Source: Diphasiastrum complanatum
Taxonomy: Eukaryota; Streptophyta; Lycopodiopsida; Lycopodiales; Lycopodiaceae
Direction: 5' to 3'
Length of the DNA stretch: 64,000 nt
NCBI GenBank assembly: GCA_029204225.1
Contig: CM055096.1
Span: 40,051,611-40,115,610, forward strand
In this document: piece after piece, positions 35,741-48,068 of the stretch
How positions within the stretch are numbered: position 1 is the first letter of the stretch
Layout: each line of letters starts with the position of its first letter
Notes under the pieces: model-generated
What the model saw: only the letters and a program-made list of their open reading frames with translations
What the model was told of the DNA's origin: nothing
Database searches by the model: none
Program-made: the position numbers and the translations under genes

Positions 35741-35854
35741 GAAAGAGAAACAACAATGACATACGCATTAGTAAGATCATCATTTTGAATCATCCCAAGA
35801 AAAAATGATGTGAGTCACATTCACCATACATCACCAAACCATTGATTTTGTAGA

Positions 35855-36050
35855 TTGCACTCCTTAACTCCTCTGTCAAAAACCCTCTTAACACCAAGAT
35901 CTTTTATAGAAAGACAATTACATACACACCAGAATGGTGTAGCTAAGAGGAAAAACATAACCCTCATGGAAGTAGCAAGATGCATGATGGCCTATTCGAA
36001 GGCATCGAGATCTTTATGGGCTAAAGCAGTAGCTTGCACCACTAGTAGTT
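35855..36050 (+). pseudogene. Short Copia integrase fragment
   Basis: HQNGVAKRKNITLMEVARCM followed by MAYSKASRSLWAKAVA, the region around the integrase catalytic Glu. It is closest to the copy at 19.0-19.1 kb (NGVAERKNRILMEATRC). About 200 bp are preserved, wedged between the CACTA and ORF-X copy B. Confidence 0.85.
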
Positions 36051-36054
36051 GGGC

Positions 36055-38930
36055 TTCACCAGGGCAGTATTCGGATCAAAGCAAATAGCTGGTAAAATAT
36101 CGTCCCATTTGGTGGGGACTCCCATCAAATATTTCAACTCCCAGACATAATGTGCGACTGCACAGACTGTTGGATCCGAACAGGTGAGGAATTGTTGTGA
36201 AAACTAAATGAGAGCCCTTCGAGCATCTACGTCCATTTTCCACCCGTATTCTAATTCGATTTTCAGCCAATTCATGGTATGGATGGTGATCTGATTTAAG
36301 GGGGTGCCACACTCCGCTCATTTAGATCGACGCAGGTAGGGGAGGTAGTGGGCATTGACCCACAATTGTCTTGGACTGGTAATATATGTCCTGATGGCCG
36401 TAGGGTCACGTTTGAATAGTCGTTTCCGCCATGCTAGCTGATCTCCTAAGGTAGGAATATATGTCAGCTCATTTTTCTTGATCTCCTTTATTGATACAGA
36501 TAATTGCCAACCACCGCGAGAACTTCCATGGGGGAACTATGCCAGATATGTATTGATTTCGTCGTCGATTGAGGCTGGCTTCCTGAACATGCGGCTGGCA
36601 GAGATCGATCTTGAGTCCTATGATGGTGCTTGGCTCATGTCTGGGCCTATATCTTGCCTTTGAGTGTCAACTCCTATATCTTGGGGCCCCTGATCCTGTG
36701 TGCCCAAGCCTTGATCTGGACTACCCACTCCTGCTGATTGAATTCCTCTTTCTTGGCTGGAGCTTGTCTGTGCAACGTCGAAGATAGGTGGCACTGAAAT
36801 TGCCATCGGGACGGATTGAGATTTCTACTCCATAAACTTTTGGCAGGCCTTGAGGGCTTGCTTTGTCTGAGCTAGCTCCTGATTGGCACTTGTGTTGTGC
36901 TTATCAAACTCTGTCTGATAGTTGTTTAAGGTTTGGCTGTAAACTTGCACCTAATGCTGAAATAAATTCATTTGAGCTTGTGGCAGCAGCCTTGTATCAG
37001 GTACCAGTTGAGTTAGCCAGGCGGTCTTCTCATTTTGTAATGCTTGCACCTCCACTCCCAAACGTGTATTTTCTATTTTGTAGATCTGAGGTTGCGCCTA
37101 GAGGGGGGCAAGCCTTTGTGATGCTTCAGATTGAATCTCTTAGACTTTTGTTGAAGCATCTATTACTGTCTTGATGAGTCTTTGGATATATTGATTAATG
37201 TCATCTTCTTTTTGCTGTAGCTTCAGGATCTCCTTTTGTCCATCTAGCTCATGTTGTTGAGCTATCATCAATTCTTCCTGCAGCTTCATGGTTTCTGCTT
37301 GCAACCAGGTGTTGTTGTTTGTTGATTGTAGTACTCAGCTGTCCAGTGATATCCTGGCCATTACCACGTCTTGGATGAATGTTACCAAGGCATAGTAGGC
37401 CATCGTGAGGTCCGTGAGAGTAGCTGGTAGAATAGCACTTGCTGGGGCTATCTGATTTGTAGTCCGGATGGCCTATACGCCAGTGTTGTCATCTTCAATC
37501 CGTAATTCTAGCAGCGCCATATCCTCTGGTGCTATGGGATCAGCACAGAGGGTGAAGGCATAAAAGTTTTCTGTACAAATGCGTCATCGGACAACGATTG
37601 TAGACAAGAGTTGGTCACCCTCGACAACTTTACTGGAGAAGTAGGGACTGTGAGAGGAGCGAAAGTGGCAATGGGGTTAAGAACAGATTGTTCAAACGAC
37701 GGACGAGAGAAACAGAGGGAACTTGGAGAGTGGTTTGGAGGATGGATGGAGATGTAGGAGAGGTAGGAGGTGTGAAGTTGATTTGGTTGAGCCATGCTAG
37801 GGTGCCAGTGGACAATTGGGAATCAAGAGGGTTGACGGCGGCAGGTGGAGTAGAAACAGTAGTGGTGGAAGTAGCAAGGAAAATGGAGGAAGTGATGGTA
37901 ATGGAAGCTGGAGTTAAAATGGGAATGACGAGGGAAGGTGTGGAAGATGTGAGAACAGAGAAGTTGTAGGAACAATAAGAGGAGGAACAGTTGTGATAGT
38001 AGAAGCGGATGGTTGAGCAGAAGAAGAAGTTGTGGTGGCAAAAGCAGGGGTGGTTAGTTGTGGAGGTGCAGTGTGTCGTCTAGTGGTAGGGGGAGTAGAT
38101 GAGGAGGGGGCGGCGCCACACATGTGTTTGCTAGCCGTTGTGTCAGTTTTTGTAAGTTGATGGGAGGTGGAGGCATCAGAAGGTGGGTACAATGAAGTGT
38201 GTGGGACGGAGGTGGACAAAACAGAGGATCAGTTAAACCCTCAAGAAGTGCACAGGCAAAGTTACACAGTAGGAGACTTGATGTGATGCGGTTGCGCATG
38301 TTAGGTTTGATGGCAATGAAAAGCTCGTGGAGCAGGAAGGTATGCCAGTCGTATGTCCTTACCGAGAGGGGCTCAAAAATTTTGTAAAATATTTCACGAT
38401 CTGGCTTAGCAGCTTGAATTATATGCGATCCTTGTGGAATGTCAAAACAACTAGAAAGTTGTTCAACAAGTAGGTAGCTGTTTGGATTACAAGATCGTTG
38501 ATAGTCTCTATCAAGTACCCGTTGTTAGTCTGAACGGAGATCTCAGGAGCAGTCATGGTTATGAATGGCTTGATGAGGTTTTTGGTCTGGCGATGGGAGA
38601 TGGGTTGGAGATCGTCGAACACCATGCTGATGGTGACCATGGAATTAGCGTTTATTCGTATCTTATATGTGTGATACCATGGTACAAAATGTGGAAACGT
38701 GACTTAGGCATGTCCCACCTTGTGTAGGCATGGAGAACTAGCCCCATGTTGATGTCAGAGGAGAATAGCACTGGGAAAAATCCCATTGCTTGAAGAAGAG
38801 GGCCAACAGTATGAAGCCAAGGTAGGATCAAGGAAGTAGATGGCAAGGGCCAAATCAGGGTGGCAGAGGGCACTTCGTGGGTTATGACCTGCTTGGTGCC
38901 AGTTTCGTTAGAGGAGGGGGAAGAAGTCAT
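36055..38930 (-). pseudogene. ORF-X copy B: unknown large protein near Gypsy integrase
   Basis: Minus-strand homologue of 24107-27814. Start ATG at 38930. In order: PSTSLILPWLHTVGPLLQAM and SSDINMGLVLHAYTRW (38850-38690), KNLIKPFITM, IQTATYLLNNFLVV (38590-38440), EPLSVRTYDWHTFLLHELFI and AIKPN with LLEGL (38370-38230), then a P/S/T-rich linker (38220-37620), glutamine-rich coiled-coil-like sequence (37330-36830), and the C-terminal domain: FRKPASIDDEINTYLA, HGSSRGG, ITIHTMN, DPTVCAVAHYVWELKYLM, WDDILPAICFDPN. Identity to copy A is low but landmarks and spacing agree, so these residues are presumably conserved. Multiple stops; the 3' end is cut by the Copia fragment near 36055. Function unknown. 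Confidence 0.75.
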
Positions 38931-39210
38931 GATGTTAGATGATAACAAGTGCATTCATGACAGTGATGGAAAAAAAAAACAGGCACTAAAAAAAAAAAAA
39001 GACGCCAAAACAACTAAAAGACTCAAAAATTAAAAAAAGGTTGAAATTGTGAGGACAAAAGTGATAATGGTGGTACCGAACATGGATCTGATAGGTGTGA
39101 GTGTAGATGAAGACTTGTGAGAAGTTTTGTCGCAATTAGATAAATTGAAAATTTTGAACAAAAATTCGACAGAGCTTCATTGGATGAAGTGAGAAATAAC
39201 TCGAATTTTG

Positions 39211-39220
39211 CCCTTATATA
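39211..39220 (-). promoter_or_regulatory. TATA box upstream of ORF-X copy B
   Basis: On the minus strand, GCTATATAAGGGC about 280 bp before the ATG at 38930. The 40 bases after it align with the region after the TATA-like site of copy A. This could be the promoter of an LTR or of the ORF. Confidence 0.6.
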
Positions 39221-39239
39221 GCGGAAATTAGAGTGCATA

Positions 39240-40088
39240 TTAGGTTAAATGCACTTTCTCTAATTCAGTTTCAACCAAATTTTTGTAGAGACCTTCTTCA
39301 CACAATTCTAAGACCTCAGAGAAGTTTGCAAAAGTTCAGAAGGTGATTTGATTGCCCTGCGAAGGTTCTGCAAGGGTTTAGACTATCTACGAGGGTTCAT
39401 GATCTCTCTCACAACTTGCTCCAGATGTTAGATTTTCAAGATCAAACCCTATAGGTAGGCTATTCTCACTGCTCTGATTCCATTTATGCCCTCTACAAAG
39501 GTTGGTTTACTAATCTTGATGCTCTACGAACGTTCCCAAAATTGTGTCTTTATGAACTCTTGCAAACACTCCAATTTGATGTTTTCTCCATCGATAACTC
39601 TCGCAGAGATTTTCATAGATGCATTTAAGTCAGATCTAGTGACTGTCAAAGTTTCAAGAGCTAACTCCCAAGGGATCTCAAAAAATCATGAAAAAAGTGC
39701 TCTTTTTGAGGGTTTTTTGACGAGATCTTGAGATTATCTATTCCTTAACTCTTGTAAATGAGTATTCCATTGCATCCAAATTAGATCTGACTATAGGTAG
39801 TTTTCTAGAAGTTTGGATTGATAATTGGTAGTTGATTTATTAGTTTAAGTGAATTTTGTCTGATGCAATCTGATGATCTGCTTTTCGGTTGATCCTATCT
39901 AGATCTAGATCTCACTTGGATCTTATTGGATGGTGTCGGATGTTGTCAGATCTATTCAAATCTTGCTAGATCTTGACGGATTTGGCTTGATCTGACTAGA
40001 TTTCTCTAGATCTACCTGTGATGACCTTGAAAATGGACTTTTTGTGACTTGTCATCACCAACCTTGACTAGTTTTACTATGGTTTTCA
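39240..40088. other. Non-coding region, shares words with 41.6-42.1 kb
   Basis: No ORF. Phrases such as TGCGAAGGTT, TCTGCAAAAGTTC and TCTCGCAGA recur here and again at 41600-42060. This suggests two diverged pieces of one repeat, perhaps LTR or untranslated sequence of the Gypsy element. Confidence 0.4.
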
Positions 40089-40751
40089 CTATGGTGGCCA
40101 ATACTTGTGCAACTGGCTACCATTGATGGGCATGTTGAATGGTGTCCCACCTAATTTCTCAAGGTTCACAGCTCCATGGTTGAGGATCTCCTTTACTCGA
40201 AATAGGCCTTCGCCTGTGAACTTCAACTTTCCCTTTATCACCTTGGTTTTATACATGAGGACCAGATCTCCAGATCGAAGATCTTTCTTGGGCAACCGTC
40301 GATCACGCCATGCTTTGCATTGTTCTTTCTTAGATGCCAATGCATGCACAGCTAGCAAGCATGTCTCACAAAGTTTATGTAGTGCTTCATGGCATAATTG
40401 TAGAGATTTGGATTCAACAAGACATTGCATTGTAGCGATTCTCAATGAGAGTACCAAAAACTCCACTGGCATTACTGCATCCTGACCATAAACCAACTGA
40501 AATGGCATGCGATCAATGCTTTCCTTGTAAGTTGTTCTGAATGTCCACAGAGCAGTGTGTAACTTGTGCTCCCAATTAGATCTACTAGCTTCCACTATTC
40601 TCATGAGTACGCTACACGAGATCTTATTGGATGATTCGAACAACATCAATTTCTTTTCTAATATTCGTTTTCCATAGGCAATGGTGCCACTGTAGGGTGT
40701 GTAGAATAGTCGGTGAGCAGCCCTTCCGTCTATCAAAGAGGGTTGGAACAC
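40089..40751 (-). pseudogene. Ty3/Gypsy integrase C-terminal region
   Basis: A 220-codon open frame. SNWEHKLHTALWTFRTTYKE and MPFQLVYGQDAVMPVEF are the plant Gypsy integrase segment just after the catalytic core. KKDLRSGDLVLMYKTKVIKG, LKFTGEGLFRVKEIL and PINGSQLHKYW form the C-terminal DNA-binding part. In place of the usual polyglycine/AES(N)K stretch the text reads LFESSNKI, so the core end is partly recognisable. Upstream pol is missing. ORF-X copy B lies downstream on the same strand, as ORF-X copy A lies downstream of Gypsy pol at 21.9-23.8 kb. Confidence 0.9.
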
Positions 40752-40945
40752 TTGGATAGGATCCTAATCTAGCTTAGATGCTACTTTTAGTTGATCTTTA
40801 TTTTTTACACTAACACTACCAACTTTAATACTACCCCCACTTACTCTACTCCACTAAACTAGCATTCAACATGATTTGTAGTGAAAAAGAGAGGGAGAGA
40901 GAGAGAGAGAGTTAGATGGATAGAAGGAGCATAGAAGATAGGGGA

Positions 40946-42432
<1,487 letters not shown>

Positions 42433-42466
42433 AGAAAAGTTATGCAACGAGACGAGTGTGTGGCGC

Positions 42467-42484
42467 TCCCCGGCAACGGCGCCA
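42467..42484 (-). promoter_or_regulatory. Gypsy-type primer-binding site
   Basis: On the minus strand TGGCGCCGTTGCCGGGGA, an 18-base match to the primer site common in plant Gypsy elements of the Tat/Athila group (tRNA-Asp type, from memory). An LTR would start on the other side at about 42486 (TGTTGTGTC). If so, the minus-strand Gypsy element runs leftwards from here through the (GA)n arrays to integrase at 40.75 kb and ORF-X, with gag and most of pol deleted. Confidence 0.7.
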
Positions 42485-42499
42485 CTGTTGTGTCATCCT

Positions 42500-44361
42500 T
42501 GTAATATAGGGTCCGGACGTTGCGAGCGTCAACCCCACCTTCACCTACATTGTCCATGCCAAGAGAGTGACTATCATGCCGAAGGATTTGAACCTTGTGT
42601 CCAGACTACAAGATAGATATGAAAAATTTGCTGAGTACTATAAACATGTTCCGTCCTCTCCTCCAAAATAAGCTATAGAATAAGAAAAACGAAAGCAATC
42701 TCAGCCAGCCCGACTTGTATTTCCAGTTCAAAGAGAGGGAGTTTGGAAAAAGAGGAGGTCTCTTGACCCTCCTAATAAAGCTGAAGATTCTTCAAAGCCA
42801 TCTCCTCCTTAAATTTTCTCTCCTCCTAGAAAGTAGTCTCCTTCTCCTCCTAAACAATTTTCACCTCCTAAATGTCAGTCTCTTTCTCCTCCTCCTAAAG
42901 ATTTCTCTCCTAATAAATCTCCTAAATCTCAGTCTCCTAAATCTCTTAATCTCAATCTCCTAAATCTCAGTCACCTAAATCTCAATCTCCTCCTACATCC
43001 CCCTATATTAGGTCACCCCCTCGAGTATCAGGAGAAGAGTTAGATAATTTTGTAAATTTAAAGGTCTAATCGATTTTAAATGACAATTCATTACATGTTT
43101 TATTTGTATTACTTCTTGCACCCCCTGCACTTGCTTTTGTAGATTCTCCTACATATGTACAATATGACCAATTGATAAATACTTATCTTAAAGGTCTAGG
43201 TCATAGATACAATTTTAAGATGTCGAAGACTAATTTAGGTCTTTCCCTTAGTAAATTAGATTCAAGTGAATTAGAAAGTAGGAATAACATGTTAGGAGAC
43301 AAAGTAGCAGGGGGTTCCATTCAACATTGGATTGAGTTTTTACAGACCCCATTTTTTATAGATGTCGCATTATTTTCCTTACAATTCATGGCTATCTTTG
43401 ACTTCCCTGATTTTAAAAGTTTGTGTGCGGATATGCTTAAGTATGTTAGACTGGGACTCCGCTACTCATGCTCCCATACATAACCAAATAAGTGTAAGCT
43501 TTTTAGACTTTATTAAGATGATTTTTTCCATATGAATTTTGATTTTTATATGAATTCTCAAAAACATATTATTTTCTAATTATAGTGATCATTGGAGCTT
43601 ATATGTGCTATCCTTATATGTTAATGATGAGGGTGTGTGTAATCCAATTTCTATAAAGATGAACTCTAATACACACACCCACAAAATAGAGAGGAGCCAT
43701 TTCAAGAAAATTCTGCAACACTTTTCAGTACTAGGTGCAACAACCTATACAAAGTTCAAAATGGTTGATGCAGAGGTAAACAAAATTTTAATATTGGTTC
43801 GATGTGCGCTCTTATGTTTGTAGATTACCAAGAGCATATCGCGCGCACTGATCCAATATTCTGTCAATATTTTTCTTGATATCGGTTGTTGTCTTTGTAG
43901 ATTTTAATATCATCTTGTGCGCATTGATCCGATATTGCATGAAGTTTAAATTTTGTTACTAACTTTCATATATATTTGAATATTGTCCAATAGGTTGATT
44001 ATGTCAATTGTGGTTGGTATACGGTATTCAATGCCAAATATTTTTTCAATTGGCTTGCACAACAAGATAAGCTTCCGAATCTGCTGGAGGTAATCTATTA
44101 GTTAACAATAACATTCAGATATTCATAATTCCTATTAACTTATACTTGATTAATAACATGTACTTGTGTTTTTTGTTTTTTCAGTTCAAATGTCCGAAGG
44201 TCTCCCCAATGGAGATGATGTATTTTCGGCATGAGACAACAAAACGTGTGATTAAAAATTCATATCATGTTTCAATTGCAGAGTCTTCTCCACCGAAGTT
44301 ACCTCCAACTGGACAAATGGATTTGGAGATCATAGAATACAATAACCCTCAACTTGTATAA
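42500..44361 (+). pseudogene. Chimeric gene: H3-like tail, SPPK repeats, ULP1-like protease
   Basis: Part 1 (42553-42630): IVHAKRVTIMPKDLNLVSRL, which matches the histone H3 C-terminus for eleven residues (HAKRVTIMPKD) and then diverges. Part 2 (42650-43020): proline-rich repeats (SPPPKDFSP, SPKSQSPKS) with one frameshift. Part 3 (43060-43483): an open segment with GSIQHWIEFLQTPFFIDVAL. Part 4, ULP1-like Cys protease in three exons with intact GT-AG signals: 43586-43775 (DHWSLYVLSLYVN; the usual LDS is MNS), 43994-44089 (VNCGWYTVFNAKYFFNW, holding the Cys) and 44185-44361 (FKCPKVSPMEMMYF to TAA). ULP1 enzymes cleave SUMO-like tags and are often carried by plant DNA transposons. The Asp-to-Asn change and stops near 43068 and in part 2 suggest it is inactive. 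No first exon is found. Confidence 0.6.
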
Positions 44362-44586
44362 TGATACTCAAGTTGAGCGGTTCATATATTATCAATAAAG
44401 ATGTGTACAGAAAATTATATAGCATACATTGTTCAAATTCTAAGGATCTTCAATTTCGATGGATGTTCCTATGTCTTTGTATTTTATATGCTCTTCCTGC
44501 CTTGCTCTTACCGGCACAAGAAAAATTGCTTGAGTTTATTTATCTTGTCAAACTGATTAACTAAGAAATATAAAAAATGAAAATTT

Positions 44587-45336
44587 TCATATGGCATAAC
44601 TTACCTTTACACCATTCAATCGAAATTGATAATACTGAGGTAGATCGAATTGCAACATATCTAGTTCCAATTGAATGTGATTGAGACACCAATCAGCCTC
44701 AACCTCGACCATAGCAAGAATGTTATCATTTCTTTTCACTGTTATTTGAAGTTGCTCTTGATGGTTTATTGCAAAATCTTGATCAAGTGGCTTCCACTCA
44801 TTTTTGCATTTTATCCATCTTCTATTATACAGCAGCAAAGTGAGCATTTGTTTTTCAATGTGATATCTAAATGTCATTGACGAGTTACATACTTTACACT
44901 CAACTTGCTGATTTTGTACTCGACGATTATTTCATCACTCAAATCCTTACAGATACCAACTTAATCTATTATTCTTTGAACCAGTGCTACATTTTAATAT
45001 ACTCTGAATATCCATATAAAGTCCAGATCAAAAAATTTCTAAAATTGCTGAATCTGGAGAAATCCATTCCTCACTTGAAAAATATGGTAGAGGATATGGC
45101 TCTAATCTACTCACTAGACAATTTCTAGTAGGAGTATAGGTGTGATCATAAAAAACAACTCCCGACTCTAAAAGGGATTTTGGATATCGACATCTATATT
45201 GCAAAATACTGATATCAGAATGTATGACATCAATTATTCCTGCAATCGATTGAACTGGTTGCCATTCAACGACATTTGATGGATACGAATCTGCAAAACC
45301 AACAAAAATATTGTGAGAAATAATTGATGTAAAGAA
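44587..45336 (-). pseudogene. Unknown minus-strand gene, 3' part
   Basis: Downstream part of an unrecognised gene split by a Copia insertion. From 45336 leftwards it reads FADSYPSNVVEWQPVQSI, IIDVIHSDISILQYRCRYPK, GVVFYDHTYTPTRNCLVSRL and EPYPLPYFSSEEWISPD. After a disrupted stretch, an open frame at 44877-44587 has YNRRWIKCKNEWKPLDQDF, LQITVKRNDNILAMVEVEAD and YYQFRLNGVKVS. The last piece could be a beta-grasp (ubiquitin-like) fold, but that is a guess. TTTTTGTTGGTTTTGCAG before ATTCGTATCC could be a splice acceptor. It runs opposite to the ULP1 gene, with a 226-bp gap between them. Confidence 0.5.
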
Positions 45337-46073
45337 TGTTGAATTTCACACGTGTGGACTGTCCACTACATGTACTTGTGATCTCCTAAGGTGTGTAGAT
45401 GCACCAAGATCAAGACTAGATTGAGATTCAAAATCTATCTTTGAATCTATGGCAAAAACACACTTATACATGCATTCAATCACTTCCAAATCTCACTCAC
45501 ACGTGTGGGAAGTATTCAAAAAATAATCTAAGTAAAAACAAGCTGCTCTCCTCAGATAGAGAGAGAAAAAACATCATGAGCTCTCGGGTAGAGAGAGAAA
45601 ACTAGAAATTCAATAACTCACAAAATCCATGAAATCACCAAATCAATTAGATCCAAAATGAGGAGTACAATGATACTAGTAGATCCACGAGCTACCACTA
45701 TGCTTAACTATGATTGGACCATATTTTGTCGCCTCTTGAGCCTATTGGATCATTGATCCATGCACCTCTTAATTATATTGGACTATATTCAAGCACACCT
45801 CAATTTTTTATTGGACCTCACAAGGTTCCACCTCTAAATCCTATTGGACCTCTTGGAATTCATTAAACAAAAGCTTTACACTTGTCTACACTCTAATTGA
45901 TACGTGCTTAGCCTCTTACTCTATTTTGGCTCAATAGTGGCATTACAAGTGGAAATGCATAATTTTCCATCTATGCCAAATTTATTCCTATCAACATCCT
46001 ACACCTAGATGCTTGATGTAAAAAACATAAGACCCCTATATCTAACATAGATAATCTTTTTCAATTCTTCACA
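45337..46073 (-). repeat. 3' LTR of the complete Copia
   Basis: Starts TGTTGAATTTCACACGTG and ends CAATTCTTCACA on the plus strand. It is 737 bp, the same length as its partner. CTCCTCCTAAAAAATTATC immediately to the right (46074 on) is the polypurine tract on the minus strand. Confidence 0.96.
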
Positions 46074-46091
46074 CTCCTCCTAAAAAATTAT

Positions 46092-48068
46092 CTATGAAGA
46101 TTTGAGCATTGATCTTGATATAACTCCGAGATTAGATCTATGCTTGATGAAAGCACTTTTTCTCAAAGGCTTGGTGAGTAGATCGGCAATACAAGAGGAT
46201 GAGTTGACATGCTCCAAATAGATTTCACCTCCAATAAGCTTTTCTCTCACAAAATGGTGTGCCACTTCTATGTGCTTGCTTCTTGCATGAAATATGGGAT
46301 TATTGGCAAGAGCTTGGGCCAAGATGTTATCGCACTTGATCATTGGTAGATCATCCTCCTTGATGCACTTTAGCTCCATTAATAACCTCTTGATCCAAAG
46401 CACTTCTTTTGTAGTTGTAGTGAGTGCTTTGTACTCGGCCTCACATGAAGAGAGAGATATAGTATCTTGCTTTTTGGAAAGCCAAGATATAAGATTGCCT
46501 CCAAGATAGATAGTGTATGCACTAATAGACTTTCGATCCATCTTGTCACTTGCAAAGTCCGAATCCGAGTAGCCAATAATGGATAGATCTTCACTTTTAT
46601 AGAGTAGACCATAATCACAAGATGAAGATACATATCTTAAAATCCTCTTGGCCATCTTCCAATGATGGATCTTAGGATCTTGCATAAATTGGCTCAATTT
46701 GTGCACACAAAAACTTAGATCAAGCCTAGTAATTGTAAGCCAAATCAAGGAGCCTACAAGACTCCTAAAAAGTGTGATGTCCTCAAAGGATCTTTCATCA
46801 CCTTTATTAGGATATTTTACAATTTGCTCCATTGGAGTATCTATGCTCTTAGAATTTTCCATATGGAATTTTTTCAACATAGAGTGAGCATATCTAGATT
46901 GGCATATAAAGACATGATTTTCATAAAAATCAATTTCTAGGCCTAGGATGTAATGCATCTCTCCTAGATCTTGCATTTTAAACTCACATCCAAGTGCTAG
47001 CTTGGTTTCATCAACTAGCTTGATACAACTTCCACAAAGAATAATGTCATCAACATAAATTAGAAGAATGAAAATATTGCTATCAACAAACTTTAGATAC
47101 ATGGAAGGATCATAGTCACTAAGAGTAAATCCTAGTGAGATAAGAAAAGAGTTAAGTCTTGAATACCATGATCTTGGTGCTTGCTTGAGTCCATAAAGAC
47201 TTTTGAAGAGCAAGCACACTTTGGACTCATCCTTGATGAATCCTTGAGGTTGTTCCATATAGATCTCCTCCTCAAGATAACCATTTAGAAAAGCATTGGA
47301 TACATCTAATTGGAACATGTTCCACTTGAAAAAACAAGCAAGAGAAATAAGAATTCTTATTGTCACCATCTTTGCAACGGGTGCAAAGGTCTCCTCATAA
47401 CCATGGATTTGAACAAATCCTTTGGCACATAATCTTGGTTTATGCTTGTTGATGGTGCCATCATGATTGAACTTGATCCGAAATACCCACTTTCAACCAA
47501 TCACATGCTTGTTGGATGGAGGATCCACAAGCTCCCAAGTATTGTTGGTGATCAATGCATCATACTCTTGCTTCATGGCATCATACCACTCCTTGGTATT
47601 GAGTGCCTCTTGTACATTCTTTGGCTCTTCATGAGAGATATAAAAAACATAATTAGTGGAATCAAGATCCACTTGTTTGCCTTTGTCATCATATGAGAGC
47701 CTCTTAGGCTCGGATCTATCTCTCATGGATCTTCTTGGTGAGAAAATCCGAGGAGAGTCTTCTTCAAATCTCGACCCCATCACATCATGATTGTCTTCAA
47801 GGTCAATAATTGATGATGCATCCATAGATTTTTTTATCTCGGCCTCTTCAAAAGATGAGTGTTGATCTTCATGAAAGACAACATCTCTACTTTCAATAAC
47901 TTGAGAAGTAGAGAGTATAAAGACTCTATAGGCCTTTTTGGTGGATGAGTATCCAACCATGATCCCTTTGCATGCACTAGGATCTTCCTTCTTCCTTGTT
48001 TCCAAGGGAATATGGACAAAGCATAAGCATCCAAAAACTCTAAGGTGATCAACCTTAGGCTTCTTCAA
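46092..48068 (-). pseudogene. Copia pol: integrase tail, RT, RNase H
   Basis: One frame from 48068 to 46092 with a single TGA (about 47490, in the segment HVIG-stop-KWVFRIKF). Integrase C-terminus: KKPKVDHLRVFGCLCFVHIP and VGYSSTKKAYRV. Linker: SPRRSMRDRSEPKRLSYD. RT: PRLCAKGFVQIHGYEETFAP, FQLDVSNAFLNGYLEEEIYM, SLYGLKQAPRSWY and the catalytic LLIYVDDIILCG near 47050. RNase H: IIGYSDSDFASDKMDRKS, SLSSCEAEYKAL, IKCDNILAQALANNPIFHAR, HIEVAHHFVREK and ADLLTKPLRKSAF. It stops at 46092, 18 bp from the LTR. All RT and RNase H key acidic residues appear present. Confidence 0.95.

Larger units (their letters stand above)
33153..35840 (-). mobile_element. CACTA (En/Spm) transposon, one end preserved
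   Basis: The left terminus is CACTACAAGAGGACGGACGA then TTACCAACGC, the standard plant CACTA terminal repeat. Subterminal direct repeats (GGTATAAGCCTA-CAAATTTG-ACTTG) occur near 33275 and 33402. The element sits in the GGTAC-rich repeat, next to TTTGGTACTA. Transposase-associated coding remnants lie on the minus strand at 33980-35740. No matching right terminus is found; Copia integrase begins by 35855, so that side is truncated. Confidence 0.88.

Noticed and set aside
37688-37969. Plus-strand 93-codon frame rich in V, E and G
   Set aside because: Antisense shadow of the P/S/T-rich linker of ORF-X copy B.
42553-42630. A genuine host histone H3 gene
   Set aside because: Only the C-terminal segment is present, it diverges after HAKRVTIMPKD, and it continues into proline-rich repeats instead of ending.
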